Notes: generated from the letters alone by a model not told the origin. Shown: positions 17,304 to 28,620, numbered from the stretch's first letter. The stretch is 64,000 nt of DNA from Serratia sp. H1w (GCF_000633355.1 NZ_AYMQ01000063.1:1-64000); one strand, 5' to 3'. Program-made: numbers and translations.

Positions 17304-18320
17304 TCAAGAACGATACCCCTGCGGATTTTTGCTTTGCCAGTTCCAGGTATCACGCATCATGGCATCGATACCCCGTGAAACCTCCCAGCCTAGTTCTTTC
17401 CTGGCCAATTCAGCGTCGGCCCAGAATGCAGGAAGATCACCATCGCGACGTGGCAAAATCTGGTAAGGGATCTTGACACCGGCTGCGTTCTCAAAGGCTT
17501 TGATCATTTCCAGCACTGAGAATCCAACACCAGCTCCCAGGTTGTAAGCTTTAAACCCTGCGACTTTTTTCAGATGATCCATTGCCATCAAATGACCTTC
17601 TGCCAAGTCCATCACGTGGATGTAGTCACGCACACCAGTACCATCTTCCGTCGGATAGTCGCCACCGAATACACCTAGTTTTTCCAGTTTACCAATGGCG
17701 ACCTGAGAGATGTAAGGCAGCAGATTGTTAGGGATGCCGTTCGGGTCTTCACCAATCAGGCCAGACTCATGAGCACCAACCGGGTTGAAATAGCGTAAAG
17801 CGATAATTGAGAACTGCGGCTCGGCCTTAGCGAAGTCCTGCAGGATCTGCTCGACCATCAGTTTAGATGTGCCGTACGGGCTAGTCGTACCGCCAATTGG
17901 CGTGGTCTCAACATAAGGTACTGGGGAGTTAGCCCCATAAACAGTGGCCGAGGAACTGAAGATAAACTGGTGAACTCCGGCACGACGCATCTCATCCAAC
18001 AGCACCAGCGTGCCGGAGACGTTGTTCTGATAATACTCTAGCGGTTTGCGGGTCGACTCCCCTACCGCTTTCAAGCCAGCGAAGTGGATCACCGAAGAGA
18101 TGCTATGACCATCAAAGATACGGTTCAGACACTCCGAATCTTGAATGTCGCCTTGGTAGAAGGTGGCTGCTTTGCCTGTCAGTTGTTCCACTCGGTGCAG
18201 TGACTCTTCGGATGAGTTCGAGAGGTTGTCTAGAACCACAACCTCCTCTCCACGTTCCAGCAAGGCGAGAACGGTGTGGGAGCCGATATAGCCGGCTCCG
18301 CCAGTGACTAGAATTGCCAT
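17304..18320 (-). CDS. galE: GalE: UDP-glucose 4-epimerase
   Basis: Interconverts UDP-glucose and UDP-galactose with bound NAD. 338 residues from the ATG at 18320, the same length as E. coli GalE. That ATG is preceded by AAGGAG at five bases, so the five-codon upstream extension is rejected. Motifs: [19 protein letters not shown], and the YGTSK catalytic Tyr-Lys. It stands alone between two rmlBACD operons, with a terminator before it (18425-18452) and a hairpin after it (17208-17242), so it is probably its own transcription unit. It could supply UDP-Gal to both polysaccharide pathways and to the core. Confidence 0.96.
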   Translation of the reverse strand: MAILVTGGAGYIGSHTVLALLERGEEVVVLDNLSNSSEESLHRVEQLTGKAATFYQGDIQDSECLNRIFDGHSISSVIHFAGLKAVGESTRKPLEYYQNNVSGTLVLLDEMRRAGVHQFIFSSSATVYGANSPVPYVETTPIGGTTSPYGTSKLMVEQILQDFAKAEPQFSIIALRYFNPVGAHESGLIGEDPNGIPNNLLPYISQVAIGKLEKLGVFGGDYPTEDGTGVRDYIHVMDLAEGHLMAMDHLKKVAGFKAYNLGAGVGFSVLEMIKAFENAAGVKIPYQILPRRDGDLPAFWADAELARKELGWEVSRGIDAMMRDTWNWQSKNPQGYRS

Positions 18321-18424
18321 TTGAACTCCTTGCATGCGCTAGATACGTTGAAAATGAAGATTTTGAGTCCTCATTCTAACCTTCTGGTCAGCAAGAGTAT
18401 TTAGGCAGAGTATAAATTTCGTTT

Positions 18425-18452
18425 AAAAAAAAGGCCGCATCTCTGCAGCCTT
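18425..18452 (-). terminator. Rho-independent terminator closing the capsule operon after rmlD copy 2
   Basis: Minus strand: arm AAGGCTGC, six-base loop, arm GCGGCCTT, followed by an unbroken T run. The stem is eight base pairs with one G-U. It lies 75 bases after the rmlD copy 2 stop and about 100 bases before the galE start, so it ends the long galU-to-rmlD transcript. Confidence 0.88.
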
Positions 18453-18526
18453 CCCGTAATCTCTCGCTTCAAACCCGTACCACATGCCCAGCGCACCTCT
18501 TTCAGTTGCACAAGACCATAATGAGA

Positions 18527-19393
18527 TTAACGGTTGCCAGGTCTAACGGTAAAAATCTCATCGATCCTATCCTTCCAAGGCGACAAGGTGACGCCTTGGC
18601 TTTGTATCTTCTCGCAGTTAAGCACGGAATACTTAGGCCTCTTCGCAGGCGTTGGATACTGAGCCGTTGTGATACCATTAACTAGCGGAGCCTTAGCTAA
18701 AATGCCATGTCTGATTGCAGATGAAAAAATAGCTTCAGCAAACTCATTCCAGGCAACAGTTTCATCACCACAGAAATGATAGATCCCACCGGCTGCCTTT
18801 CCCTGCAACAGCACGATAATTGCCTGAGCAATATCGCCCGCATAAGTAGGGCAACCGAACTGGTCAGACACAACCCCTAAGGTATCCCGATCCTGCGCAA
18901 GCCTTAACATAGTTTTAACAAAGTTATTTCCGTACTCACTAAAAACCCATGCCGTACGAATAATCAATGCATCTGGTTGATGGCTGCAAACCGCAATTTC
19001 GCCATCCAGTTTAGTTTTACCGTACACCCCTAGCGGACTTGTCGTTGCCGTTTCGATGTAGGGGGTATGCGCTTCACCATCAAAAACGTAATCAGTGGAA
19101 ACGTGAACCAAACGAGCTCCAACTTCATTAGCTGCAAGAGCCAGGTTTTTCGGTCCAATTTCGTTAATCAGCGCAGCAATTTCACTCTCATTTTCTGCTT
19201 TATCAACCGCAGTATAAGCCGCAGCATTCACAATCGCATCTGGTTGATATTTGGCTACCGCACTCATCACTTCGTTAAGGTCAGTAATGTCGAGGACATC
19301 GGCATCGGTTGCCCATACGTTCCACCCAGCAGGTAAGCGATCCTGAAAACAATTCCCAAGTTGGCCGTTTGCCCCAGTTAGTAATATCCTCAT
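18527..19393 (-). CDS. rmlD: RmlD: dTDP-4-dehydrorhamnose reductase (copy 2)
   Basis: Second reductase for dTDP-L-rhamnose, 288 residues, with TGANGQLGNCF, STDYVFDG and YGKTKLDGE. It overlaps rmlC copy 2 by four bases. Compared with copy 1 the protein is clearly homologous throughout, but the DNA uses more A/T at silent positions, suggesting a separate history rather than a recent tandem duplication. It is the last gene before the terminator at 18425-18452. Confidence 0.95.
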   Translation of the reverse strand: MRILLTGANGQLGNCFQDRLPAGWNVWATDADVLDITDLNEVMSAVAKYQPDAIVNAAAYTAVDKAENESEIAALINEIGPKNLALAANEVGARLVHVSTDYVFDGEAHTPYIETATTSPLGVYGKTKLDGEIAVCSHQPDALIIRTAWVFSEYGNNFVKTMLRLAQDRDTLGVVSDQFGCPTYAGDIAQAIIVLLQGKAAGGIYHFCGDETVAWNEFAEAIFSSAIRHGILAKAPLVNGITTAQYPTPAKRPKYSVLNCEKIQSQGVTLSPWKDRIDEIFTVRPGNR

Positions 19394-19926
19394 AGATCCA
19401 AATCCTTAAATAGCTTGCCTATTTTGTCTTTATCAGACAGTAATGGATTGTTGAGCGGCCATTCAATACCGATCTGCGGGTCATTCCATAACAAACAGCC
19501 TTCATGCACGGGATCATAATAATCTGTGCATTTATATTCGAAATCTGCAACATCAGAGAGCACAACAAAACCATGAGCCAAGCCCGGTGGAACCCAGAAC
19601 TGAGTTTTGTTTTCTTCGGATAGGTTAATCCCCTCCCAAGCACCGTAAGTTGGAGAGCCGGGACGAATATCAACCGCGACGTCAAACACTTCGCCACGAA
19701 CAACTCGAACCAGTTTGCCCTGAGGATTTAACTTTTGGAAATGCAGACCGCGTAATACACCACGTGCAGAGCGCGAATGATTATCCTGTACAAAATCAAG
19801 GTCAATATCCAACATTTCTTGGTAACGTTTTTTTTCAAACGTTTCTAGAAAAAAACCGCGTGCATCACCAAACACTTTAGGCTGGATGATCTTCACACCA
19901 TCAATTTTTGTATTTATTACCTGCAT
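19390..19926 (-). CDS. rmlC: RmlC: dTDP-4-dehydrorhamnose 3,5-epimerase (copy 2)
   Basis: 178 residues from the ATG at 19926, preceded by GGGGAGC; an upstream five-codon extension inside rmlA is rejected. The HSRSARGVLRGLHFQ active-site block and PPGLAHGF are intact. The spacing of one base to rmlA and four-base overlap with rmlD match copy 1 exactly, so the whole gene block kept its architecture when duplicated or acquired. Confidence 0.95.
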   Translation of the reverse strand: MQVINTKIDGVKIIQPKVFGDARGFFLETFEKKRYQEMLDIDLDFVQDNHSRSARGVLRGLHFQKLNPQGKLVRVVRGEVFDVAVDIRPGSPTYGAWEGINLSEENKTQFWVPPGLAHGFVVLSDVADFEYKCTDYYDPVHEGCLLWNDPQIGIEWPLNNPLLSDKDKIGKLFKDLDL

Positions 19927-19927
19927 C

Positions 19928-20797
19928 TTATAGCTCCCCAATCAGATGTGACAAATACTGGCCGTAAAGTGTTTTGCCAAGTAACTTGGCCTCTTCTGCA
20001 ACTTGCTCACGAGAAAGCCAGTTCTTACGGAAAGCGATCTCCTCTAGGCAAGCAACTTTGAAACCCTGGCGCTTTTCGATGGTATGAATAAATTGTGACG
20101 CCTCTACCAGGCTGTCATGAGTACCCGTATCTAGCCAAGCGAAACCACGGCCCAGCAACTCAACATCTAGTTTACCTGCATCCAGATACATTTGATTTAG
20201 AGTAGTAATCTCTAACTCTCCACGATAAGACGGCTTGACCTGCTTGGCCATTTCAACTACGTCTCTATCGTAAAAATATAAACCTGTCACGGCCCAGTTA
20301 GACTTAGGTACTGCGGGTTTCTCTTCAAGAGACAATGCACGGAAATTGTCATCAAACTCAACCACGCCAAAACGTTCCGGATCCATTACCTGATAGCCGA
20401 ACACCGTAGCACCCGAATTTTTTTCAACTACGTTTTCTAATTTTTTACCAAAACTTTGGCCAAAATAAATATTATCCCCAAGTACTAACGCACAGCGATC
20501 ACCATTGATGAACTCCTCACCAATCAGGAAGGCTTGTGCCAATCCATCTGGACTTGGCTGGATCGCATAACTCAGATTGATACCAAAGCGGCTGCCATCT
20601 CCCAGTAAGCGTTTGAATGAAGGCATATCCTCTGGGGTCGATATAATCAGAATATCGCGAATTCCGGCCAGCATGAGCACCGAGATCGGATAGTAAACCA
20701 TCGGTTTATCATAAATAGGCAGCAGTTGCTTGGAAACACCACGCGTAATAGGATACAGCCGAGTGCCTGAACCACCCGCGAGTACAATTCCTTTCAT
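19928..20797 (-). CDS. rmlA: RmlA: glucose-1-phosphate thymidylyltransferase (copy 2)
   Basis: 289 residues, the same length as copy 1, with [26 protein letters not shown] and LGDNIYFG. It makes dTDP-glucose for the capsule-side rhamnose supply. Small substitutions versus copy 1 are scattered over the protein and none touches these motifs, so both copies should be active. Confidence 0.96.
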   Translation of the reverse strand: MKGIVLAGGSGTRLYPITRGVSKQLLPIYDKPMVYYPISVLMLAGIRDILIISTPEDMPSFKRLLGDGSRFGINLSYAIQPSPDGLAQAFLIGEEFINGDRCALVLGDNIYFGQSFGKKLENVVEKNSGATVFGYQVMDPERFGVVEFDDNFRALSLEEKPAVPKSNWAVTGLYFYDRDVVEMAKQVKPSYRGELEITTLNQMYLDAGKLDVELLGRGFAWLDTGTHDSLVEASQFIHTIEKRQGFKVACLEEIAFRKNWLSREQVAEEAKLLGKTLYGQYLSHLIGEL

Positions 20798-20816
20798 TTC
20801 AAATTTCCAGATTAGA

Positions 20817-21881
20817 TTAATGAGTTAAACCAAGACGCTCACCAGCATAAGAACCATCTTTAACGCGGCTCCACCACTGTTCATTTGCCAGATACCACTC
20901 TACTGTCTTGCGAATGCCACTCTCAAAACTCTCTTGAGGATACCAACCTAGCTCGCGATCAATTTTTGAGGCATCTATTGCATAACGCATATCATGCCCA
21001 GGGCGGTCAGTCACAAAAGTGATTAAATCTTCATACTTGGTTAAGTTGCCTGGTTTATTTGGAACCAATTCATCCAGCAAGCGGCAGATGGTCTGCACCA
21101 CGTCTATATTTTTACGCTCGTTATGACCACCGATGTTGTAGGTTTCTCCTACCTCGCCTTCACAAACAACCTTATACAAAGCCCTTGCGTGATCTTCCAC
21201 ATACAGCCAATCGCGAACTTGAGCACCATTGCCGTACACTGGTAAGGCTTTCCCCTCCAGCGCATTAAGGATCGTTAGTGGTATCAATTTCTCAGGGAAA
21301 TGATAAGGTCCATAATTGTTTGAGCAATTGGTCACAATAGTTGGTAAGCCGTAGGTGCGTAACCAAGCTCTGACTAGGTGATCGCTTGAGGCTTTAGAGG
21401 CTGAATAAGGGCTGCTTGGTGCATAAGGCGTTGTCTCCGTGAACAAGTCATCAGTACCATGCAGATCACCGTACACTTCATCAGTAGAAATATGGTGGAA
21501 ACGAAATGCTTCTTTGGCAGTCTCACGTAAAGCGTTCCAATACTGGCGTGTGGCCTCTAATAGAGTGTAGGTCCCAACAATGTTGGTTTCTATAAAAGCA
21601 GCAGGGCCATCAATGGAACGATCAACATGGCTCTCAGCTGCCAAGTGCATTACCGCATCGGGCTGGAACTCGGAAAAGACGCGGTCTAGCTCCAGGCGAT
21701 TGCAGATATCAACATGTTCAAATTTGTATCGGTCACTATTAGCAATTGTGTCTAAAGATTCTAGATTTCCGGCATATGTCAGACTATCTAAAACCAAAAC
21801 TTGATTCTGGGTATTGTTAATAATATGGCGTGCAACGGCTGAACCAATGAAGCCAGCGCCACCGGTAACTATAATCCTCAT
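20817..21881 (-). CDS. rmlB: RmlB: dTDP-glucose 4,6-dehydratase (copy 2)
   Basis: 354 residues with [19 protein letters not shown] and YSASKASSD, matching copy 1 in length and catalytic residues. The ATG at 21881 follows an AGAGGG ribosome site like that of copy 1. It lies 112 bases after manB; no terminator is seen in that gap, so the rml genes probably continue the capsule transcript. Confidence 0.96.
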   Translation of the reverse strand: MRIIVTGGAGFIGSAVARHIINNTQNQVLVLDSLTYAGNLESLDTIANSDRYKFEHVDICNRLELDRVFSEFQPDAVMHLAAESHVDRSIDGPAAFIETNIVGTYTLLEATRQYWNALRETAKEAFRFHHISTDEVYGDLHGTDDLFTETTPYAPSSPYSASKASSDHLVRAWLRTYGLPTIVTNCSNNYGPYHFPEKLIPLTILNALEGKALPVYGNGAQVRDWLYVEDHARALYKVVCEGEVGETYNIGGHNERKNIDVVQTICRLLDELVPNKPGNLTKYEDLITFVTDRPGHDMRYAIDASKIDRELGWYPQESFESGIRKTVEWYLANEQWWSRVKDGSYAGERLGLTH

Positions 21882-21993
21882 ACAACCCTCTATAAATAGT
21901 GCAATATAAACATCTATTTTTATGAAGTAATTACGAATTTAATTTTTAAATAAAACTATCCAGGGATTTTCTTGCACCTTCGACAGGTGTAAA

Positions 21994-23358
21994 TTATGAA
22001 AGCATCTTCAATATCTCTGCAGTCTTGTTTTGCATAAGCACTGTATCTCCACGCGATTCAACATTCAATCGCACAACAGGTTCGGTATTAGATGAACGTA
22101 GATTGAAACGCCACGCTGAGAATTCAATACTAATCCCATCGGTATAGTCGACCTCACCACCTAGACCGGTATAATGTTGTTTAACCTTATCAATAGTGAT
22201 ACTTGGCTCATTCAGTTTAACGTTAATTTCACCAGAAGATGGGTAAGCAGCAATTCTGTCTTTAACCAATTGACCAATGGTTTTCTCCTTCACGCAAACC
22301 AGTTCAGCAACTAACAACCACGGTATCATTCCGCTATCGCAGTAGAAAAAGTCTCGGAAGTAGTGGTGGGCGCTCATTTCACCGCCATAAACAGCGTCTT
22401 CTGCACGCATTCGTTCTTTGATAAAAGCATGGCCAGTCTTTGACATCACTGGTACACCTCCTGCTTGAGTGACCACATCAACAGTATTCCAGCTCAAACG
22501 AGGATCGTGGATAATTTTGGCACCTGGCTGTTTTTGCAAGAAAGCTTCAGCCAACAAGCCAACGATATAATAGCCTTCAATAAACTCGCCATTTTCATCG
22601 AACAAGAAGCAGCGGTCAAAGTCTCCGTCAAAAGCAATCCCCATATCCGCACCGTGTTCGCGTACTGCATCGGCCGTATCTGCACGGCATTCTGGCAACA
22701 ACGGATTAGGTATGCCGTTAGGGAATGTACCATCTGGTTGATGATTAACTTTGATGAATTCAAGTGGAACATTGAGTTCATTCAACCGTGCTTCAATTGC
22801 ATCAATCACATGCCCAGCAGCACCATTACCAGAGTTGATTACCAATTTCAACGGCTTAAAGTTATTTGTTTTAACATAAGAAAGTACATGCTGAACATAA
22901 TCAGGCATGATGTCTTTACGAACATAGCGACCACGCGTAGCCAATGGCTCAGGGAAATTATTCGCTTCTGCCAACTCCTGAATTGCACGCAGTCCTGTAT
23001 CGCCGCTGATAGGGCGAGAACCCTCACGCACTAATTTCATACCGTTGTAATCGATCGGGTTATGGCTAGCGGTTACCTCAATACCTCCATCAACATTGAG
23101 ATGCGAAGTGGCAAAATAGATCTCTTCCGTCCCCGCCATGCCAATATCAATCACATCTGTACCTGAATCCTGTAAGCCTTTAGCCAATGCTTGTTTCAAA
23201 CACTCACTGGTCAGGCGAACATCACTGCCCAACGCTATCGTCTTGGGTTTCAAGAACTCACCATAGGCACGTCCGATACGGTAAGCAATATCTTCATTAA
23301 GCTCTTCGCCTAATTTGCCACGAACGTCGTAAGCCTTAAAACACGTTAAGTTTTTCAT
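21994..23358 (-). CDS. manB: ManB/CpsG: phosphomannomutase
   Basis: Interconverts mannose 6-phosphate and mannose 1-phosphate for GDP-mannose synthesis. 454 residues, close to E. coli CpsG. The phosphoserine loop is [14 protein letters not shown], the metal loop is DGDFDRC, and the sugar-binding [10 protein letters not shown] and [14 protein letters not shown] blocks are present. The start follows AAGGATCTGAA. It lies 14 bases after manC, a standard manC-manB pair. No gmd or fcl follows, so GDP-mannose is probably used directly. Confidence 0.95.
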   Translation of the reverse strand: MKNLTCFKAYDVRGKLGEELNEDIAYRIGRAYGEFLKPKTIALGSDVRLTSECLKQALAKGLQDSGTDVIDIGMAGTEEIYFATSHLNVDGGIEVTASHNPIDYNGMKLVREGSRPISGDTGLRAIQELAEANNFPEPLATRGRYVRKDIMPDYVQHVLSYVKTNNFKPLKLVINSGNGAAGHVIDAIEARLNELNVPLEFIKVNHQPDGTFPNGIPNPLLPECRADTADAVREHGADMGIAFDGDFDRCFLFDENGEFIEGYYIVGLLAEAFLQKQPGAKIIHDPRLSWNTVDVVTQAGGVPVMSKTGHAFIKERMRAEDAVYGGEMSAHHYFRDFFYCDSGMIPWLLVAELVCVKEKTIGQLVKDRIAAYPSSGEINVKLNEPSITIDKVKQHYTGLGGEVDYTDGISIEFSAWRFNLRSSNTEPVVRLNVESRGDTVLMQNKTAEILKMLS

Positions 23359-23372
23359 TTCAGATCCTTCAG

Positions 23373-24803
23373 TTAAACCCTACCATACCGATCATGCAAT
23401 CGTTCAATATCGTCCTCTCCCAGATAGAAACCAGAGCGTACTTCAATGATTTCAAGATCGATTTTACCTGGGTTCTCTAACGTATGTATGCAACCAGCAG
23501 GAATAAAGGTGGACTGATTTTCTGAAAGAAAAAATTCTTTATCATCAAGAGTCACTCTTGCTGTGCCGCTTACAACAACCCAATGCTCTGCACGATGAAG
23601 ATGACGCTGGAGTGACAGTCCTTGCCCCGGATGAACAACGAGTCTCTTAACCTGAAAATGAACGCCAATATCAATATCAGTAATTGTGCCCCAAGGGCGG
23701 TAAGATGATGAATGCTGGCGATAGTGGTGAAGATTACGTTTTTTCAACTCATCAACAACTTTCTTAACATCCTGAACTTGATCTTTAGTGGAGATCAGCA
23801 GTGCATCGTTAGTATTGATGACAACCAAATTATCTAACCCAATAGTGGCAACTAATGCGGATTCAGATGAGATATAGTTATTGCTAGAGTCAATGGAAAT
23901 TATTTGACCAATATTCACATTGCCTTGAGGATCTTTCTCTGAGACATCCCATAGAGATGACCAAGACCCAACATCACTCCAACCTGCGTCAATTGGAATC
24001 ACCACAGCATCGCTGGTTTTCTCCATTACTGCATAGTCAATAGAATCATTTGGGCATTGTCCAAACGTTTCTTGCTCCGCACGGATGAAGTTCATATCAC
24101 GCTTGCTCCCCATGACCGATTTTTTGGTATTAGCAAAAATTTCAGGAGCAAATCGTTCGAGCTCTTGTAAAAACTTGGATGTTTTGAACATAAACATTCC
24201 ACTATTCCAACTATATTCACCGCTGGCTAGATATGCTTGGGCCTTCTCCAGGCAAGGTTTTTCTACAAAGGAATCTACTTTGAAACAGTCATTTGATAAA
24301 TTATCACCTCGTTTTATGTAACCATAACCGGATTCAGGATACTCAGGGATAATGCCAAACGTCACTAGGTTATTTTGAGTAGCAAAGGGCAGCGCAGTTT
24401 GGACAGCAATGTGGAAATTTTCTACCTTTCTAATCGAGTGATCTGCAGCTAGCACCAACAATAAGCTTTCTGGATCTCCTTCTGCCGCAAGGTGAGCAGC
24501 AAGGGCTACTGCAGGAGCGGTATTACGACCTACGGGTTCTAAAATGATGTTGGTTGCCAACTGATCAATTTCACGCAGTTGTTCTGCGACAAGAAAGCGA
24601 TGACGCTCATTACAAATAACTAATGGCGCGCCTATCTCAGTACCATCAAAGTTCTTTAGACGCAGCAAAGTTTGCTGCAGAAGGCTAAGACCACTACCAT
24701 CAATTGATAGGAACTGCTTGGGGAATGACTCACGAGAAAGAGGCCAAAGACGGCTCCCTGTTCCCCCTGCTATTATGACAGGAATTATTTTTGGAATTGG
24801 CAT
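23373..24803 (-). CDS. manC: ManC/CpsB: mannose-1-phosphate guanylyltransferase
   Basis: Makes GDP-mannose from GTP and mannose 1-phosphate. 476 residues from the ATG at 24803, chosen because AAGGA lies seven bases upstream (the preceding codon is TTG). The pyrophosphorylase signature is [19 protein letters not shown] and the FVEKP motif follows. The C-terminal cupin-like half has [13 protein letters not shown] and [17 protein letters not shown], typical of the bifunctional-length type II enzymes, although isomerase activity is not implied. It is paired with manB downstream. Confidence 0.95.
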   Translation of the reverse strand: MPIPKIIPVIIAGGTGSRLWPLSRESFPKQFLSIDGSGLSLLQQTLLRLKNFDGTEIGAPLVICNERHRFLVAEQLREIDQLATNIILEPVGRNTAPAVALAAHLAAEGDPESLLLVLAADHSIRKVENFHIAVQTALPFATQNNLVTFGIIPEYPESGYGYIKRGDNLSNDCFKVDSFVEKPCLEKAQAYLASGEYSWNSGMFMFKTSKFLQELERFAPEIFANTKKSVMGSKRDMNFIRAEQETFGQCPNDSIDYAVMEKTSDAVVIPIDAGWSDVGSWSSLWDVSEKDPQGNVNIGQIISIDSSNNYISSESALVATIGLDNLVVINTNDALLISTKDQVQDVKKVVDELKKRNLHHYRQHSSSYRPWGTITDIDIGVHFQVKRLVVHPGQGLSLQRHLHRAEHWVVVSGTARVTLDDKEFFLSENQSTFIPAGCIHTLENPGKIDLEIIEVRSGFYLGEDDIERLHDRYGRV

Positions 24804-25029
24804 CAAGTAATCCTTTTATAACATTTCGTTTCGTATTTAAATAACACCAAAACAGAGTGCATTAAGTGAGGCAGACTATACAGATGGAAATGATAATCTA
24901 AATCGCGTCCGCTCAGCCATCTATAAATATTTATTTAATCGAAGGCTGGAAAATTAAGCCACTATAGTGCATGTCAATGCATAATCAGCTCACAAGAAAA
25001 CTTGCGAGTCATTAATCAACACACGTAAA

Positions 25030-26097
25030 TTAGACACCACACTCAGATTCAGCCTGACTTTTTTTATACTTTCCATGTGAATTAAAAAAATTCACAATTG
25101 GTTTTTCAATATAAACATAGCTAACCAAACAAATTACTGTCACAACCAATGAGGAGGTACATAACAATACAATTGGGTTAATCGACTGAAAAAAACCTTT
25201 TTTTAAAACAGATGATAGAAGGAGTGAGAAAATATAATGAACCAGATATATTGAATATGATGCATCGCCTAAGAACTCAAAAAAAACCGTATATTTTGAA
25301 TTGGAGTATTTTGAAAGGCTGGTAGTTAATATTAAGACAAACATTACGATGAATATAAAAATATTATTATATGACTTTCCCGCTAAAGTAACACTCACCA
25401 ACATAATAAAAACAAATACGGATATAACTGTAAATTTCGATTGGTAACAGTCCAATACACCTTTGTACTTATTGAATATTGTCCATGAAATCATTCCGAA
25501 CACAAACTGAAAAATAAGATAGGAACTTACAATATAGCTTATGGCATCTGAAAAGTAGTCACTAGAGAAATACATTAAAGAAAAGAACATCAATATATAT
25601 ATGATTACATGTTTCTTTAAATCAAATGCTATGCAAATAAAAAGTGTTACATAAAAAAACATTTCAAAAACCAAAGTCCACCCAGGAGATAGTAAGGGAT
25701 GTTTATCACCAGATGAGATTGTTGGAATAAGTATATACGACTTTAATACGTACATAAACGTATAGTCATGTGATTTTAAAGCTAACCCGACCAACCACAA
25801 TATCAAAAGTATTGATGTCCACAGCCAATAAAGTGGGTATATTCTAATAAATCTTTTCTTTATGAATCTTATTGACTCCTGCCACCCCCATGATTTGTTT
25901 ATAGTAGTTTGCATCATGATGAAGCCACTAATAAAGAAAAAAACACTAACACCTACATTCCCTAACTCGACAAGTCCAGTTTTGAAAGTAATCGGGGAAC
26001 CAGTATAGTAATCTCCGATGGAAGCACTGAAGTGAGCAATTACAACCAATATTGCCGCACCACCTCTCAGAATCTGGATGGCACCATTTTTTTGCAT
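25030..26097 (-). CDS. Acyltransferase 3 family membrane protein (full length)
   Basis: Polysaccharide O-acyltransferase candidate, 355 residues with about ten hydrophobic helices. The start has ILRGGAAILVVIAHF with the conserved Arg and His, and later SPGWTLVFEMFFY. The gene is strongly A+T-rich like its neighbours. AAAGGG lies upstream of the ATG. The 220-base gap to manC and the 130-base gap to wcaJ hold no gene. Likely substrate: acetyl-CoA and a capsule repeat-unit sugar. The family call is firm and the target is inferred from position. Confidence 0.85.
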   Translation of the reverse strand: MQKNGAIQILRGGAAILVVIAHFSASIGDYYTGSPITFKTGLVELGNVGVSVFFFISGFIMMQTTINKSWGWQESIRFIKKRFIRIYPLYWLWTSILLILWLVGLALKSHDYTFMYVLKSYILIPTISSGDKHPLLSPGWTLVFEMFFYVTLFICIAFDLKKHVIIYILMFFSLMYFSSDYFSDAISYIVSSYLIFQFVFGMISWTIFNKYKGVLDCYQSKFTVISVFVFIMLVSVTLAGKSYNNIFIFIVMFVLILTTSLSKYSNSKYTVFFEFLGDASYSIYLVHYIFSLLLSSVLKKGFFQSINPIVLLCTSSLVVTVICLVSYVYIEKPIVNFFNSHGKYKKSQAESECGV

Positions 26098-26226
26098 TTA
26101 ATGTCCCTTTATAATCTCATATGCTCAAGATACTTAAAAATATTCATCAATTGAAAAGCAATAGGACAATATAACCTTACCAATAAAGATTCGACAATAT
26201 AATAAAAAATCTCATGAAGTAATAAA

Positions 26227-27633
26227 CTAATATGCTGATTTGTTTATAAATCCTTTGAAAACGGTCAGGAAAATAATTTTCAAGTCCAACCAAACACTCC
26301 AATTCTGAATATAATAAAGATCAAACTCCACTCTTTTTTCCATTTTATCTAGCGTTTCCGTTTCCCCCCTCCAACCATTAATCTGTGCCCACCCAGTAAT
26401 TCCGGGTTTCATTTTGTGCCTGAGCATATATCCTTTTATAAGTTTTCTATATTGCTCATTATGGGCAACAGCATGTGGCCTTGGGCCAACAATAGACATA
26501 TCACCTTTGATTACATTTATAAATTGTGGTAATTCGTCGAGTGAGGTTCTTCGTAAAAAACCACCAAACGGAGTTATTCTAGAGTCTCCTTTTGTAGCTT
26601 GAAGCACTTTATCATCATTTTCCATCACACTCATACTTCTGAATTTCCAAACAGATATAGCTTTACCATCAATGCCATAGCGTCGTTGTTTAAATATGAC
26701 AGGACCAGGAGAAGTGATTTTTATTATTATAGAAATAATCACTAAAATAGGTGAGATAAATACAAGAATAAAGAAAGATAACACGACATCTTCTAGTCTC
26801 TTCAGTATTCTATTTACTCCGCTCATGGCAGTATCATATAGTGAAATCACAGGAATTCCATGTATAACTTCACTTTTTGATTGTAACACATTAAAAGTGA
26901 ACACATCAGGTATTAACATGACGGTACAAGTTGTATCCGCTAGTTCACTTAGAATATAGTCTATTGTTTCAGACTCCCTCATTGGAAGAGAAATATAAAC
27001 ACTATCAATCAATCCCTGTCTGCATTTTTCAATCAAACAATGGACGTCTCCTATATAATTTATATTCAAATCGTCGTAAGCGGAGTTATTTTTTGTAGTA
27101 AGGAAATACCCGATAATCTTCAAGCCTAGCCAAGGAGCATTTTTTATGCTTTCAGCTAAATAAATCCCAGCATGCGCATCACCGACAATCGCAATATTTC
27201 TATTATTATATCCCAATAGCCTTATATAGTAGACGGTAAATCGAATAAAAGAACGAGCCACAACAAACCCGATTGCAACTATAACAAACCATACAAAAAA
27301 ATAAAATGCATCAAATAGGTTTGTCTTCGATAATAGAGTCAATATACCTATAGTAAAAATAAAACATAGAATCCAATTTCGAAGAATTATCTTCAGTTCA
27401 AGAATAAAACTCATGCCACGCCAAGATCTATAAAATTCGGTCATGCCACCTATTAATTGGAAAATAGTAAGACTCAAAAGTGAAATCAACCAATGCATTT
27501 CCGTCATTTCAGTATGAGTCATTAGTGAAACTAAATATATTCCTGAAAGTATGACTGAAATATCAAAAAAGCGTTGAAGCATTGAGATAATTGAAGCATT
27601 TGTTTGAATAATGCTTCTTCTTAGATCTTTCAT
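26227..27633 (-). CDS. wcaJ: WcaJ-type undecaprenyl-phosphate glucose phosphotransferase
   Basis: Initiates the capsule repeat unit by transferring a hexose 1-phosphate, expected to be glucose, from UDP-sugar to undecaprenyl phosphate at the inner membrane. 468 residues. Four N-terminal helices, a CoA-binding-like middle domain (IAIVGDAHAGIYL) and the C-terminal polyprenyl-phosphate sugar transferase domain: KFRSM, RRTSLDELPQFINV and GPRPHAVAHNEQYR, ending in KGFINKSAY. Long stretches match my memory of E. coli WcaJ, including the IPDVFTFN and DTAMSGVNR segments. This supports a glucose-initiated, Wzy-dependent polymer. Confidence 0.93.
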   Translation of the reverse strand: MKDLRRSIIQTNASIISMLQRFFDISVILSGIYLVSLMTHTEMTEMHWLISLLSLTIFQLIGGMTEFYRSWRGMSFILELKIILRNWILCFIFTIGILTLLSKTNLFDAFYFFVWFVIVAIGFVVARSFIRFTVYYIRLLGYNNRNIAIVGDAHAGIYLAESIKNAPWLGLKIIGYFLTTKNNSAYDDLNINYIGDVHCLIEKCRQGLIDSVYISLPMRESETIDYILSELADTTCTVMLIPDVFTFNVLQSKSEVIHGIPVISLYDTAMSGVNRILKRLEDVVLSFFILVFISPILVIISIIIKITSPGPVIFKQRRYGIDGKAISVWKFRSMSVMENDDKVLQATKGDSRITPFGGFLRRTSLDELPQFINVIKGDMSIVGPRPHAVAHNEQYRKLIKGYMLRHKMKPGITGWAQINGWRGETETLDKMEKRVEFDLYYIQNWSVWLDLKIIFLTVFKGFINKSAY

Positions 27634-27696
27634 TTTTAATCTCTTTCTTTGAAATGATTAACAGTTTGACTGTCAAATATCTAAGATAAATATAGA

Positions 27697-28620
27697 CTAT
27701 CTCCAGAATCCTTTGTGCATAGAAAAGCGTAATATTATTGACTTAGGTAAAAATCTGTAATTCTGGCCCAATTTATAACCCAACAATTTAAAAAAATTAT
27801 TAATCATTGCTCTAGGTATATTTCTTGCGGAATTTAATACAAGATAATTAAATTCGGAAAAAATAAATTTTTTACCTTCCCCTCCAGCACCACCGAATTT
27901 ATTTCTAATCCAAGGCGCATCTGAATGAAATACACCAATATCGAAATATCGCTTAAACTCTTCATAAAATGAATAATTATGAGAATGTTTTACGCAGGCC
28001 GTTGATATATAGGCAACTTTGTAATTTGAAAGAATTGCATTTGCGGCAAAATACATATCTTCACTAAGGATAGTATTTTCAGGGAAACGCCCAATTCTTG
28101 AAAAAGTTGCCACTCTATAAGCTGAAAATGAATTTGACATGAAAGCAGCTTTCATCCCCATCTCAGAAATACTTGCCAAGCTACTTACATAGCATTTTTC
28201 CTTATAATTAAACAAACGAGCATGCCTAGAAATAGGATTGGCATCATTATGAGGTAATTGTCGCCCATAAGCACATGCAACTAGTTCATCATCAAACGAT
28301 GATAAAAGCTTAATAATTGAGCTTTTATTTTGAACAACACTGTCCTGAGTCAAGAATATTATAATATCATCTTTTTTATCAATAAGGTCGAATGCAAGAT
28401 TTCTCGTTCCACCATGATTAAAATCATTTGAAGAGATCGAGTGAACATAGAAACCATAGTTTCTCGCAATGCGCACAGTATCATCAGTAGATGATGAGTC
28501 AATAACAATTACATTACACGATGATATTTCCATTTCTTTTAAAACACTATAGAGCGCTAATGCTCCTTGCTTCCATATATCCCCACCATTATAAGTTGGG
28601 ATGACAACTTTAAAGTTCAT
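27697..28620 (-). CDS. Family 2 glycosyltransferase, RfbN-like
   Basis: GT-A glycosyltransferase, 307 residues. It opens with VVIPTYNGG, then VIVIDSSSTDDT and SNDFNHGGTRN, which is the signature of rhamnosyltransferases such as Salmonella RfbN/WbaN. TQDS serves as the DxD-like motif. With rml genes in the same operon, a rhamnosyltransferase role is the best guess. The gene is A+T-rich and cotranscribed with wcaJ and the GT4 upstream. Confidence 0.83.
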   Translation of the reverse strand: MNFKVVIPTYNGGDIWKQGALALYSVLKEMEISSCNVIVIDSSSTDDTVRIARNYGFYVHSISSNDFNHGGTRNLAFDLIDKKDDIIIFLTQDSVVQNKSSIIKLLSSFDDELVACAYGRQLPHNDANPISRHARLFNYKEKCYVSSLASISEMGMKAAFMSNSFSAYRVATFSRIGRFPENTILSEDMYFAANAILSNYKVAYISTACVKHSHNYSFYEEFKRYFDIGVFHSDAPWIRNKFGGAGGEGKKFIFSEFNYLVLNSARNIPRAMINNFFKLLGYKLGQNYRFLPKSIILRFSMHKGFWR

